DNA of 56,457 nucleotides from Leptolinea sp. (GCA_012798535.1 JAAZMZ010000018.1:1-56457); one strand, 5' to 3'. Counted from the stretch's first letter, positions 27,252 to 36,437 are shown. Numbers and translations: made by a program. Notes: a model not told the origin generated them from the sequence alone.

Positions 27252-28382
27252 ATGATATCCAATTCTGAATTAGCTGGTAGAAGAACAGGATATTCTGTGA
27301 AAGTATCTTCCGATCCGGCCGACGACGAATGGGATGAATTTGTTCTGCAAACCCCGGGAAGCCATTATGCTCAAACATCAAAATGGGCCAGGGTCCAATC
27401 TATTCGGGGATTTGAATGTACGCGCATAATGTTACATTCTGCAAGCGGCATTATCGGAGGAGCGCAGATATTATGCCGCAGATTGCCCATTATCGGTTCT
27501 TTTGGATACATAACCAGAGGGCCAGTTTGTGATTACTCAAACCTCGATCTAGTTGAAAAAGTTATCCATGAGATCACAAGAATCTGCCGGCAGAAACGAA
27601 TTATCTATCTCGCATTAACTATGCCGGTAGATGGAAAATTTGCAACTCAGATTCTTCAAAAATATGGATTCCAGATTACTGATAATTCATACGAAGAAAT
27701 TGCCAGTGTTTCCATAGATCTTACTCTTGACGTTGATGTCATTCTCTCTAACATGAAATTAAAGAAACGACAGACAATCCGGCAATTAGGGAGAAAGAAT
27801 GCCTTAAAAATAATCAATGGTACATCACAGGATATCTCGGACTTTTATCGTTTGTATACAATGAGCAGTCAACGCATTGGTTTCTATCCACATTCAGAGG
27901 TTTTTTTTCAAACCCTATGGGATTGCTTTGGTCGTACTGGAAACCTTCTTTTTCTCATTTCAAAACTTGAAAATGAACCTGTGAGCGCCTGCATGGCTAT
28001 TGCTTTTCGAGAGACTGTATACGGGTATGTGATCGGATGGTCGGGTAAACACAAGCAGCTATTTCCGAACGATGCTCTGCATTGGAATATGATTCTACAG
28101 GCCAAATCCTCAGGTTTTCATATTTTTGATTTCGGTGGAATTGAACTGGATTTAAATCGACCGATAATGCGAAATGTCCCAATTGCAGAACAATTCGTTA
28201 AATCTTACTGCCGAATCAAGCTTGAATATGGTGGAGATGTATATTTCTATCCTGATAATTATGAATTCATTAGCAATTCTCTCTTAAGATGGGGGTATAC
28301 AACCATCTATCCAAAGATCCCCACAAAATTCTTTATTGACTATATTGATCGGCTGATTAAGCGAAGGGCTGAGAACCTGTAG
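27252..28382 (+). CDS. FemAB/BioF2-like (GNAT-fold) acyl- or aminoacyltransferase, copy 1
   Basis: This 376-residue protein has the double GNAT-fold pattern of FemAB and lipid II glycyltransferase relatives: HYAQTSKWARVQSIRGFE near residue 36, KKRQTIRQLGRKNALKI near 176, and ALHWNMILQAKSSGFHIFDFGG near 270. FemXAB members add amino acids from tRNA to the peptidoglycan bridge; BioF2-like members have other roles, including cell-surface and exopolysaccharide enzymes. The coding sequence looks clearly more AT-rich than its neighbours, so it may be acquired. A second diverged copy lies tail-to-tail at 28525-29616. The start at 27252 follows GGAGGAAAGG. Confidence 0.8.
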   Translation: MISNSELAGRRTGYSVKVSSDPADDEWDEFVLQTPGSHYAQTSKWARVQSIRGFECTRIMLHSASGIIGGAQILCRRLPIIGSFGYITRGPVCDYSNLDLVEKVIHEITRICRQKRIIYLALTMPVDGKFATQILQKYGFQITDNSYEEIASVSIDLTLDVDVILSNMKLKKRQTIRQLGRKNALKIINGTSQDISDFYRLYTMSSQRIGFYPHSEVFFQTLWDCFGRTGNLLFLISKLENEPVSACMAIAFRETVYGYVIGWSGKHKQLFPNDALHWNMILQAKSSGFHIFDFGGIELDLNRPIMRNVPIAEQFVKSYCRIKLEYGGDVYFYPDNYEFISNSLLRWGYTTIYPKIPTKFFIDYIDRLIKRRAENL

Positions 28383-28524
28383 TAGGCAGGAACGTCAGGA
28401 TTCTTATTTCTCGAATATATGTACGTAGAAGTTTTGCTGGATATTTTCGCTGTTGAAGAAGAAAAATATGCGAATTCGATGATTATTGATTAATTACGTT
28501 TTTTTAAATTCAACCAATCTGTGG

Positions 28525-29616
28525 TCATCCATGACGAAACAGACGATAGATGTTCTTAAGTAGACGGTTAAGGGCAGGGTGATTGACCAATAGTTGAATT
28601 ATTGATGAGAAAAGTTGGGGATGGAAATATTCCACAGTGCCGGGATAGGAAACGATATTTTCGCTTATATGCAACTTGAATCCATTGTACGTATGGCCTG
28701 CCCATTCTGGCACCGCGGTTCGATTTAGCACAGCATCGGCGACTTCTTTATCGATGCCCCCAAAATCCACCCAGTGATAATTATGCTCATGCGCCCATTT
28801 CAATAAGAACCAGTACATTCCTTCATTGGGATATAAGGTATTGAAACCATCCTTCCATCCAATACGGTAAATATGGAGGGTGTCACGAAAAGTGAACACC
28901 ACCATACTGCAAATTGTTTGACCCTCATACTTTTCCATGAATAAATGCATCCACCCCAGTGGCATAAACTGATCCCATACTATGTCGAAGAACCCGCGAT
29001 TTTGAATATCAAATTCCCGGTGATCCGCAATTCGCTTGTGCAGTAAATAGAAAGTATCCAGTTCCTGCCTGTCTGTAGATTCAATAAAGGTCAATCCAAG
29101 ATTCTCTGTTTTACGGAAAAGATTTCTCTTTCTCGGCTTGATCTGTTTAAGGATTTCTTCCTGATTTCCTGAAACATCAATAATAATAGTGGAGCTTTCT
29201 TCAAGGTCGATACCAAAGGAAGTTCCATATCCATTCTTCAGCAGTTCTTTGCGAAGGTCCCAGCAGCTATTTTCCGGTTGGGCGACAAAAACAAAGGGGA
29301 ATTTACGGAAATGATGTTTGATCTCTTCCAGAATCTCAATGGCCGACGCTTGATCGTTGGGATCGTAAATTGGACCCTTTTGTAACTGGATCAAATATAA
29401 CAATCCAAAAAGTTTCTTATAAAAAACCTGCCCACCCCCACAGATGGCGCCATCCGGATTTTTCAGAATCACACGCAAAGCCTTCCATTCCTGGCTTTTT
29501 TTGGCTTTGGCCCATAGACTTGTCTGAAAAAAATTCCCCATTTCAGATTCTATGACATATCTATCCCATTCCTCATTGATATCTGTCAAATCGATGATCG
29601 AAGTAAAATGGGTCAT
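28525..29616 (-). CDS. FemAB/BioF2-like (GNAT-fold) acyl- or aminoacyltransferase, copy 2
   Basis: This 363-residue paralogue has the same landmarks as copy 1: FFQTSLWAKAKKSQEWKAL near residue 33, KPRKRNLFRKTENLGL near 165, and GMYWFLLKWAHEHNYHWVDFGG near 270. Identity to copy 1 looks moderate, so the duplication is old or the two were gained separately. It is convergent with copy 1, 142 bp apart, and also AT-rich. The role is as uncertain as for copy 1. Confidence 0.8.
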   Translation of the reverse strand: MTHFTSIIDLTDINEEWDRYVIESEMGNFFQTSLWAKAKKSQEWKALRVILKNPDGAICGGGQVFYKKLFGLLYLIQLQKGPIYDPNDQASAIEILEEIKHHFRKFPFVFVAQPENSCWDLRKELLKNGYGTSFGIDLEESSTIIIDVSGNQEEILKQIKPRKRNLFRKTENLGLTFIESTDRQELDTFYLLHKRIADHREFDIQNRGFFDIVWDQFMPLGWMHLFMEKYEGQTICSMVVFTFRDTLHIYRIGWKDGFNTLYPNEGMYWFLLKWAHEHNYHWVDFGGIDKEVADAVLNRTAVPEWAGHTYNGFKLHISENIVSYPGTVEYFHPQLFSSIIQLLVNHPALNRLLKNIYRLFRHG

Positions 29617-29858
29617 GATTCCCCTTGTTGGACTTTATTAGTCTTTCAATAATTATACTGATAATATCTTCTCGAAAAATAGACCTGGAGAGGAAATATA
29701 ACCAGAAAAAATCTTGAGTGAAATTTACCCAACGGGTAACCTTTCAAATTGAGTGAGTCGATCAACCGAGAAAATTATTGTCAAAATCTGCCTGTATAAT
29801 GGATTTTTGGACCGTGAAGAACCAGTCACATGAATGGCAGGATCAAAACGAGGAATTC

Positions 29859-30929
29859 ATGAAGAAACTGTATACGACAATGGCAGATCTTTTACGCAGC
29901 CGGGAAAGCTTTGTTATAGCCACCCTGTTTGATAAGACAGGTTCCGCGCCGCGGAGTGATGGTGCCAAAATGATCGTTCGAGCGGATGGTTCCATCTTTG
30001 GTTCGGTTGGGGGCGGAAGGTTGGAGGCGGCCGCCATCGATCTGGCGAAGAAATCTATCTCGGAAAAGAAATCGCTCATTCAGAACTTCAACCTTACCAG
30101 TAAAGACGCGGCCGACTCAGATATGATCTGCGGCGGCAAAGGGGAGATTCTCATCGATTTTATCGATGCAGATGATCAGAATAACCTTGTCATTTTTACT
30201 GAAGCAGCTGCAATTGCTTCACAGGGTGGAAAAGGCTGGTTGATCACCATTTTGGAAAATAAACCTGCCGGCGAGAAGGGAGTGACGAGGCAGCACTGCC
30301 TGGTCAAGGCGGATAGAACCATGGTCGGTTCTGTGGATTGCCATCCTGATCTGTTGGAACACCTCATTAACGGCCCCGCCAAGATCTCGCTGCATTCCGA
30401 GGTGTTTGATGACCAGCGTTTTCTGGTGGAACCCCTGCAGGAAGGCGGCACGGTCTTCCTATTCGGCGCGGGGCATGTCTCCCAGAAGATCGCGCCTCTC
30501 AGCGAAAGCGTTGGTTTCCGCACCATCGTGCTGGATGATCGCGCTGAATATGCCAATCGTGAACACTTCCCTTTGCCAGTCGAGGTCCGCGTGATCGAGG
30601 ATTTTAGACGGCTGCCTGATCTGGAAATCGATAATGACAGCTATCTGGTGATTGTCACTCGCGGGCATCTCTTCGACAAAGATGTGCTTGCACAGGTGTT
30701 GCGCACAGGTGCGGCCTATATCGGTATGATTGGCAGCCGCACCAAACGAGACCTGATTTACAAAGAGCTGACCAAGCGCGGTTTTTGTATGGATGAATTG
30801 AACCGGGTTTATTGCCCCATCGGCATAGCTATCGGAGCGGAGACGCCCGAAGAACTGGGGATCAGCATTGTGGGTGAACTGGTGAAGGTCAGAGCGGAAC
30901 GACAAAAATTGCTCAAAGCGGGTAAGTAG
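29859..30929 (+). CDS. XdhC/CoxI family protein
   Basis: This is a 356-residue protein with both XdhC parts. The N-terminal domain has GSVGGGRLEA near residue 50 and the conserved DMICGGKGEI near 88. The C-terminal Rossmann domain has VFLFGAGHVSQ near 200 and YIGMIGSRTKRDLI near 286. XdhC proteins bind and sulfurate the molybdenum cofactor for xanthine-dehydrogenase-type enzymes. The frame is open from a TTG at 29778, but that start would come before the TATAAT-like box at 29795-29800. The ATG at 29859 follows GAGG at 6 nt and is chosen. No molybdenum hydroxylase gene is in the window. Confidence 0.88.
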   Translation: MKKLYTTMADLLRSRESFVIATLFDKTGSAPRSDGAKMIVRADGSIFGSVGGGRLEAAAIDLAKKSISEKKSLIQNFNLTSKDAADSDMICGGKGEILIDFIDADDQNNLVIFTEAAAIASQGGKGWLITILENKPAGEKGVTRQHCLVKADRTMVGSVDCHPDLLEHLINGPAKISLHSEVFDDQRFLVEPLQEGGTVFLFGAGHVSQKIAPLSESVGFRTIVLDDRAEYANREHFPLPVEVRVIEDFRRLPDLEIDNDSYLVIVTRGHLFDKDVLAQVLRTGAAYIGMIGSRTKRDLIYKELTKRGFCMDELNRVYCPIGIAIGAETPEELGISIVGELVKVRAERQKLLKAGK

Positions 30930-30959
30930 CTTCGATAATATCAGTTTCTGATCAAAAAG

Positions 30960-32165
30960 CTACATTCTGGCTTTAATCACTGTTGCCAGACGCTCCATAC
31001 CGATCCGAATATTATCCGGTGTCACGCCACCAAAACTTATTCGCATACAGTTGTTATGGCGGTCTTTGTCTTCCACGAAAAATTCTTTGCCCGGTACATA
31101 GGCGACCTTCTCTGCCAGAGCATCCTGCAACAGGGTGGTGGTGTTGACCCTCGCGGGAAATTGTGCCCAGGTGAACAGGCCGCCATCCGGATAGATGGAC
31201 TTGATCTCCGGTGGAAACATTGATTGGATGCAATTCATCATCACATCACGTCGTTCCCGATGAATTTCGCGGATCTTCTTGAGGTGCGGTTCATACAGGC
31301 CTCGGTTGAAAAACTCCGCGCAGATGATCTGGGCGATCACGCTGGCGTGCGAGTTGGTGGCGGTTTTCACATCATAAACTTTACGGATAATATGTTCATC
31401 CGCGAAAATATAACCCAACCGGCTGCCGGGTGAAAAAATCTTCGAAAAGCTGTTAACAAAGAGGGTGTTGCCCGTTTTATCGAAATATTTGATAGGCGGT
31501 AGCGCTTCACCGCTATAACGCATCTCGCTGTATGGATCATCTTCAAGGATAATGATGTCATAGCGGCTGCCCAGCGCAGCCAGAGCTTTACGGCGTTCCA
31601 GGCTGGTGGTACGGCCGCTGGGATTCTGAAAGGTGGGAATGACGTAGATCATTTTCGGTGAAAGGGCTTTGATCTTGGCCTCAACATCATCGATGACCAG
31701 GCCGTCATCATCTGTCTGGCAGGCAACGCAGCGGGCTTCGAACAGTTGAAAGATTTGCACAGCCTGCACAAACGTCGGTGCTTCGACAAGCACAACATCA
31801 CCGGGTTCGAGATAGAGCTGGCTGACCAGGTTCATACTCTCAATGCCACCGGAAACAATGAGCACGTTTTCCATGCCTGCCCTTAATCCTTTGGGCTGAA
31901 GCAGCCGTTCAATGACTGCCTTCCGCAGGTCGGGTACACCGATGGGATTCCCATATTGCAGCGCCTGAATACCGCGTTTATCCCGGGTGAGCACTTCACT
32001 GGCAATTTGTTGAATCGCTTCCACCGGAAGAGCTTCTCTGGCCGGAGCGCCTCCCCCGAAAGAAATGGTTTGTGGATCGGTCATCGATTCAAAGAGCTGG
32101 CGGATCACATCCGCTGAAGCCTGCATTTTGGAAATGCGTCGGGCGAAATCTGGCATTCTGGTCAC
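30960..32165 (-). CDS. PLP-dependent aminotransferase, class I/II (ARO8/LysN/MocR-like)
   Basis: This 401-residue fold-type I aminotransferase has SGGIESMNLVSQ near residue 105, PTFQNPSGRTTS near 187, and the Schiff-base lysine in NSFSKIFSPGSRLGYI near 240. An Arg that binds the substrate carboxylate lies in NCMRISFGG near the C-terminus. It lacks the GntR helix-turn-helix of MocR regulators, so it is an enzyme of the 2-aminoadipate/aromatic/branched-chain type. The exact amino acid is not readable. It is divergent from the next operon. Confidence 0.88.
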   Translation of the reverse strand: MTRMPDFARRISKMQASADVIRQLFESMTDPQTISFGGGAPAREALPVEAIQQIASEVLTRDKRGIQALQYGNPIGVPDLRKAVIERLLQPKGLRAGMENVLIVSGGIESMNLVSQLYLEPGDVVLVEAPTFVQAVQIFQLFEARCVACQTDDDGLVIDDVEAKIKALSPKMIYVIPTFQNPSGRTTSLERRKALAALGSRYDIIILEDDPYSEMRYSGEALPPIKYFDKTGNTLFVNSFSKIFSPGSRLGYIFADEHIIRKVYDVKTATNSHASVIAQIICAEFFNRGLYEPHLKKIREIHRERRDVMMNCIQSMFPPEIKSIYPDGGLFTWAQFPARVNTTTLLQDALAEKVAYVPGKEFFVEDKDRHNNCMRISFGGVTPDNIRIGMERLATVIKARM

Positions 32166-32292
32166 TCCTATCAGCAGAAGAGTTTTTTATGTGATGTATT
32201 GTACCCGATGGAGGTTTAGAGGCATACTCCGCGTGGTCCTGTCGGATTTTGACAGGTATACAATTAACATGGAGAGACAAGGGAGGAAGAAT

Positions 32293-33288
32293 TTGACCGG
32301 ACGCTGGATTTTCCAATTATCCGCAGATCCAATCCCCGCCCTGGCCAGGAGCGCGGATCAGGCTTTGTCCTATTTCACCCGGCGGGATTTGCTGGGGCAA
32401 TCCGTTGAGTCTGTGGATGTGTTGTGGAACGCGGCTGAGGTTATTCGCCTGATCCGTAAGCAAAAACCTGACGGTTCCTGGCGTTACGAGGGGATAAAAG
32501 GGAACTCCGTTCCGGGGCAGAATTATTCCCTCCTTGAGACTTTCCGGAACCTGCGCATACTTGTTGAAATGTATGGTATCAACCGGAAGCATCCTATTAT
32601 GGTAAAGGCAGCCGATTACCTGTTTTCCTGCCAGACGGATGAGGGAGATATCCGCGGCATCATCGGCAATCAGTACATGCCGTATTATCACGGCGCGATC
32701 CTCGAATTGTTGATCAAATCCGGGTATCAGGATGATCCGCGAGTTATCGCCGGCTTGGAATGGCTGTTATCCATGCGTCAGGAAGACGGTGGATGGATCG
32801 TACCTGCCCAGGCTGTTCCCCCCGGACAACGAACACCCGAATTCTGGGAGGGGACTCCGGTTATGCCTGAGAGAAACCGGCCGCATGCTCATCTGGCAAC
32901 CGGTATGGCATTACGGGCTTTCGCGGCTCATCCGGATTACCGACGCAGGCAGGAAGTGATCAGGGCGGGTGGCTGTTTGAAAGCCCGTTTCTTCAAGAGC
33001 GAAGTCTACAATGACCGGCGGACACCGGATTACTGGTTGAAGTTCCAGTATCCCTTCTGGTGGACCAATCTGGTAAACGCTCTGGACAGCCTGAGCTGTC
33101 TGGATTTTTCTGCTAAGGATGAGGATATTTCACGCGGATTGGCCTGGTTCTATGCCCATCAGGAGAAGGACGGACTATGGCCTACAGGGTATGACAAAGG
33201 AAGAACCGCCCTGGCGAATCGCCGCTGGATTGGTCTGGCAATTTGCCGGGTGTTGAAACGATTCTCATCATCTACCAGCGCGAAGTGA
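32293..33288 (+). CDS. Prenyltransferase/squalene-cyclase-type alpha/alpha-toroid repeat protein
   Basis: This is a protein of about 331 residues with QW-like toroid repeats: KQKPDGSW near residue 56, SCQTDEGD near 112, MRQEDGGW near 159 and HQEKDGLW near 294. I see no DxDD motif of class II terpene cyclases, so catalysis as a hopene-type cyclase is unlikely. The ORF can be extended to 32065, but a perfect GGGAGGAAG site lies just before a TTG at 32293, which I choose; an ATG at 32269 is the alternative. The next gene follows after 3 bp, giving a probable three-gene operon with TIGR02206 and HAD genes. Confidence 0.75.
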   Translation: MTGRWIFQLSADPIPALARSADQALSYFTRRDLLGQSVESVDVLWNAAEVIRLIRKQKPDGSWRYEGIKGNSVPGQNYSLLETFRNLRILVEMYGINRKHPIMVKAADYLFSCQTDEGDIRGIIGNQYMPYYHGAILELLIKSGYQDDPRVIAGLEWLLSMRQEDGGWIVPAQAVPPGQRTPEFWEGTPVMPERNRPHAHLATGMALRAFAAHPDYRRRQEVIRAGGCLKARFFKSEVYNDRRTPDYWLKFQYPFWWTNLVNALDSLSCLDFSAKDEDISRGLAWFYAHQEKDGLWPTGYDKGRTALANRRWIGLAICRVLKRFSSSTSAK

Positions 33289-33291
33289 CCT

Positions 33292-34035
33292 GTGGATTAT
33301 TTTTCACGCGATTACAACGGAGGCGCGTTTGTTCTATTCGGTCGAGATCACCTGCTCACCCTGGCTCTGGTGCTGACCGTCTGTGTGCTCATCTACTGTT
33401 TTCGAAACCGGTGGACTGAATCGGCGAAAAAAGCCACCCGCCTGGGATTGTTTATTGTCATCTATATCTGCGAAGGTTCGTGGCAGATCTGGATGTGGGC
33501 AATCGGGAGTTGGACGATCCAGGGAATGCTGCCACTATGGTTGTGCAGTGCTGTCTCCTGGACAATGCCTTTGTTACTCATCTTCCGCAGTCGAAGATAT
33601 TTTGAATGGGCCTATTACATGGGTCTGATCGGTGCGGTCATGGCTCTGCTCTCTCCAGACCTGATGCAATATGGCTTTCCACACTACCGGTTCATTGAAT
33701 TTATGACGTTGCACGGAACGATCATCGTGGCCATCGTTTACATGACCCTCATCGAAGGATTCCGCCCGACCGGACGCGTGCTTCCGGTTGTTTTGATCAT
33801 CACCAATCTTTACTGGCTGATGTGTGCCGGTGTAAACAACCTCATTGGCAGCAATTACCTGTATACTCAGGGGAAGCTGCCCACCCCAAGCCTGCTCGAT
33901 TATCTGGGTCCACATCCATGGTACTTGCTGTGGATGGAGGTTATCGGAATCATCCTGTGTGTTTTGCTATATCTCCCGTTCGTGTGGAAAGACCGGCAGA
34001 AAGGTTGGATTCGGTCCGGGGAGCAGGGACGATAA
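33292..34035 (+). CDS. TIGR02206 (YwaF-type) integral membrane protein
   Basis: This 247-residue protein has about seven transmembrane segments. The conserved family features are GSWQIWMW near residue 62, MLPLWLCSAVSW near 80, and the THGT-like FMTLHGTIIVAI near 141. It starts with a GTG at 33292, 3 bp after the cyclase-repeat gene stop, so the two are probably co-transcribed. The family has no known function. Histidine and tryptophan residues in the membrane segments suggest a small-molecule or cofactor pocket, but this is speculation. Confidence 0.85.
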   Translation: MDYFSRDYNGGAFVLFGRDHLLTLALVLTVCVLIYCFRNRWTESAKKATRLGLFIVIYICEGSWQIWMWAIGSWTIQGMLPLWLCSAVSWTMPLLLIFRSRRYFEWAYYMGLIGAVMALLSPDLMQYGFPHYRFIEFMTLHGTIIVAIVYMTLIEGFRPTGRVLPVVLIITNLYWLMCAGVNNLIGSNYLYTQGKLPTPSLLDYLGPHPWYLLWMEVIGIILCVLLYLPFVWKDRQKGWIRSGEQGR

Positions 34036-34055
34036 AATAACCGGAAGGAAACATT

Positions 34056-34739
34056 ATGGGTACATCACAAATTCAGCGAAAAACACATATCGAATGCCGG
34101 GCAGTTCTTTTTGATCTGGACGGGGTATTGATCGATTCCACGGAATGTATACTGCGGCACTGGCGGGATTGGGCGGAGAAGAATCATGTGGATATCCGGA
34201 AGATTGAGCGGGTGGCGCACGGACTGCGTACCGTGGAAACCATGCGCCTGGTTGCCCCACATCAAAATGTCGAACAGGATGCGGCGACCTTCCACGACCA
34301 TGAACTTCTCGATACCGAAGGGATCATCGCGATTGACGGCGCGCTGCGACTGTTGACTGCGCTTCCGGAATGGAGCTGGACTATCGTCACATCTGCCAGC
34401 CGGGACCTGGTGAAAGTGCGTATGGCCAAAGCGGGTCTGCAGATGCCCGAAAAATGTGTGACGGCGGATGATGTGCGCAATGGGAAACCATCCCCGGAAC
34501 CATATCTTCTGGGTGCGGAGAAACTGGGTAATACCCCTCAAGAATGTGTGGTCGTTGAAGACGCTCCGTCTGGAATAGAAGCCGGGAAGAAAGCGGGTAT
34601 GCGGGTGATTGCCATCGCATCCACCCACAGCCGGCAGACTCTCCTCGAAACCGAAGCAGACTATATTGTTGACCGGCTGCTGGATTTGCATATTTCCAGT
34701 TCAGACGATGACCGCATTCTGTCAATTATGTTGGAGTGA
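34056..34739 (+). CDS. HAD-superfamily sugar-phosphatase-type hydrolase
   Basis: This 227-residue HAD-IA enzyme has motif I LFDLDGVLIDS near residue 19 with both Asp, motif II VTSASRDLVKVRM near 111, Lys in RNGKPSPEPYL near 148, and motif IV VVVEDAPSGIEAGKKAGM near 168. This pattern fits sugar phosphate or glycerol 3-phosphate phosphatases (GPP/HxpA-like). It lies 20 bp after the TIGR02206 gene with its own good ribosome site (GGAAGGAAA), probably in one operon. Confidence 0.87.
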   Translation: MGTSQIQRKTHIECRAVLFDLDGVLIDSTECILRHWRDWAEKNHVDIRKIERVAHGLRTVETMRLVAPHQNVEQDAATFHDHELLDTEGIIAIDGALRLLTALPEWSWTIVTSASRDLVKVRMAKAGLQMPEKCVTADDVRNGKPSPEPYLLGAEKLGNTPQECVVVEDAPSGIEAGKKAGMRVIAIASTHSRQTLLETEADYIVDRLLDLHISSSDDDRILSIMLE

Positions 34740-34804
34740 TATTATTTGTGACTTTTCCCGGAGAAGTACCAGGGAAATAAATTGCCTGTTGCGAATGTCC
34801 GACT

Positions 34805-34820
34805 ATTTATTATAATAAAT
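34805..34820 (+). promoter_or_regulatory. 16-bp perfect palindrome over a TATAAT box
   Basis: ATTTATTATAATAAAT is a perfect palindrome and contains TATAAT (34811-34816). It lies 39 nt before the chosen start of the next gene (34859). No good -35 is present. It could be an operator over a promoter or simply an AT-rich promoter. Confidence 0.4.
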
Positions 34821-34858
34821 TTGTTCTAATTATGAGTCCTATCCCGGGAGGAGATCAA

Positions 34859-35695
34859 ATGGAAAAGGATATTTTAACCATCGAAAATGAAGCCATGGAA
34901 CGCTGGCGCAACGGAGATCCCATGCGCTGGGCAGAGATCAGCACTGAAGATGTGATCTATGTTGACCCCGGGCAGACCAAACCGATCGTTGGATTGGCGG
35001 ATTATTCTGCATTCCTCAAGAATATTGCCGGAACGATATATTATCAGGGTTCGGAATTCATCCATCCCAAAGTCATGCTCTATGGCGACGCGGCGGTATT
35101 GTCGTATAACTACCGCTCGACTGTGACTGCTGCGGCAGCTACGGGTGAAAGCCAGACACTCTGGAACGCTACCGAGGTCTATTTTTACTGGAATGGAGAA
35201 TGGAAAATTGCCCACACCCACTGGTCTTATGTCAATCACAGGCTGCCGGCCTCCATGGAAATTCCTTATCCCGTGGAATTGACTCCCCGAATGTACACCG
35301 GTGTGCAGGGCGAATTGCTGACCCTCGAAAGTGCTGCCATGGAACGCTGGCGAAAAGGCGATCCGTGGGGGTTTGTGGAACTGTATGCCCCCGAGATCTC
35401 CTACTTTGACAGCGGAACATCTCGGAGGATCGATGGAGTGGAAGCTATGAAAGCGGAATACAAAAACCGCGAGGGGAAAATATTTTATGACGTCATGGAA
35501 TTTATTGCACCCCTCGTTCGAGTACAGGGAGATCTTGCCATCCTGTACTACCGTTTCTTTTCCACCCGCTTGAATCCGGATGGTTCGATATTAAGCCGCA
35601 TCCCCTGGAATTGCACCGAGGTCTATGTGAAGAAAGAAGGCCTGTGGAAGATCGTTCACAACCATTGGTCATTTATCCTTGGGGAAAAAAATTGA
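34859..35695 (+). CDS. Tandem SnoaL/DUF4440-like protein
   Basis: This 278-residue soluble protein is made of two copies of a nuclear-transport-factor-2-like fold. The copies align residue for residue: ENEAMERWRNGDP near 8 and ESAAMERWRKGDP near 149; WNATEVYFYWNGEWKIAHTHWS near 105 and WNCTEVYVKKEGLWKIVHNHWS near 250. This shows an internal gene duplication. Such folds act as isomerases, cyclases, hydratases or binding proteins, so no reaction can be assigned. The ATG at 34859 is chosen because it follows GGGAGGAGATCAA; the open frame extends to 34832. Confidence 0.75.
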   Translation: MEKDILTIENEAMERWRNGDPMRWAEISTEDVIYVDPGQTKPIVGLADYSAFLKNIAGTIYYQGSEFIHPKVMLYGDAAVLSYNYRSTVTAAAATGESQTLWNATEVYFYWNGEWKIAHTHWSYVNHRLPASMEIPYPVELTPRMYTGVQGELLTLESAAMERWRKGDPWGFVELYAPEISYFDSGTSRRIDGVEAMKAEYKNREGKIFYDVMEFIAPLVRVQGDLAILYYRFFSTRLNPDGSILSRIPWNCTEVYVKKEGLWKIVHNHWSFILGEKN

Positions 35696-35796
35696 CAGGA
35701 ACAACTTCACCCCATGGATTGAATTGCCGGGAAGATCGCACCTTCATTTTCTGGATTCCCCCAGATTCTAATACTAGATCCCCGCTAGCTCACTAG

Positions 35797-35828
35797 AATG
35801 AGAGATAGTTTTTGTGCCATCTCTCATT
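35797..35828. terminator. Inverted repeat / terminator
   Basis: AATGAGAGAT (35797-35806) and ATCTCTCATT (35819-35828) form a perfect 10-bp stem with a 12-nt loop, then GCCGGTCTTTTT. It lies 100 bp after the SnoaL-like gene and 34 bp before the next start. Confidence 0.5.
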
Positions 35829-35861
35829 GCCGGTCTTTTTGAATTAATTCTGGAAGGTAAT

Positions 35862-36230
35862 ATGAAAAACGAAGCTCTCATTCTTCTCATGTATGCCTTC
35901 ATCGGATGGGTACTCTGCGCAGCCACAATGGGAATAGGAATGGCGGTCACATCGAGCACAACCGCCCAGATCATTCACGCCATCCTTGCGCCTGTCTATT
36001 TCATCGTGATCTCATACTTCTATTTCACCCGGCATCATTTTCTTTCACCCCTGCAAACCGCACTGGCTGTTCTTGGTTTTATCATTGCGATGGATTTCTT
36101 TGTTGTCGCCCTGTTAATTCTCCACAGTCTGGAAATGTTCTCGAGTTTTTTGGGAACATGGCTGCCGTTTACCCTGATATTCCTGTCAACCTGGATTACT
36201 GGCAGTCTGGTCATACGTTCCAAATCATAA
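35862..36230 (+). CDS. Small four-helix membrane protein of unknown function
   Basis: This protein of about 122 residues has four hydrophobic segments, roughly residues 5-25, 30-52, 62-85 and 96-117. I do not recognise the family. The ATG at 35862 is preceded by GGAAGG at a good distance; the open frame extends upstream to 35814 across the terminator stem, which argues against the longer start. A single gene between hairpin and pentapeptide gene; nothing shows its job. Confidence 0.6.
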   Translation: MKNEALILLMYAFIGWVLCAATMGIGMAVTSSTTAQIIHAILAPVYFIVISYFYFTRHHFLSPLQTALAVLGFIIAMDFFVVALLILHSLEMFSSFLGTWLPFTLIFLSTWITGSLVIRSKS

Positions 36231-36386
36231 ATCCAATAATGTAACTCACTGTATTTTCGAATATGTCTTAACCGCATTGAAAAACGACACATCAGGCGAC
36301 TGGATGACCGCTGTTGATTGCAGATATTTTTGATTTTCCATTGGATTGAAGTGTCAGTTGACTCTTCATACCACAGATAAAACCAC

Positions 36387-36392
36387 TATAAT
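36387..36392 (+). promoter_or_regulatory. -10 box before the pentapeptide-repeat gene
   Basis: TATAAT lies 46 nt before the ATG at 36438. A TTGACT at 36358-36363 is too far (23 bp) to be a standard -35; TTCATA at 36365-36370 is at 16 bp. Confidence 0.4.
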
Positions 36393-36437
36393 TAAAGAAA
36401 GCGCCATCTCACCGATGCCTTATGGGAGAAATGGAAA

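Noticed and set aside
29778-29858. Longer XdhC start at TTG 29778
   Set aside because: It precedes a TATAAT-like box and the extension has no family similarity; the ATG at 29859 has a ribosome site.
30930-30959. TCAG/CTGA hairpin as terminator between XdhC and the aminotransferase
   Set aside because: The stem is only about 4-6 bp and has no U tract on either strand.
36357-36363. TTGACT as -35 box of the pentapeptide gene
   Set aside because: Spacing to TATAAT is 23 bp, too long for a standard promoter.
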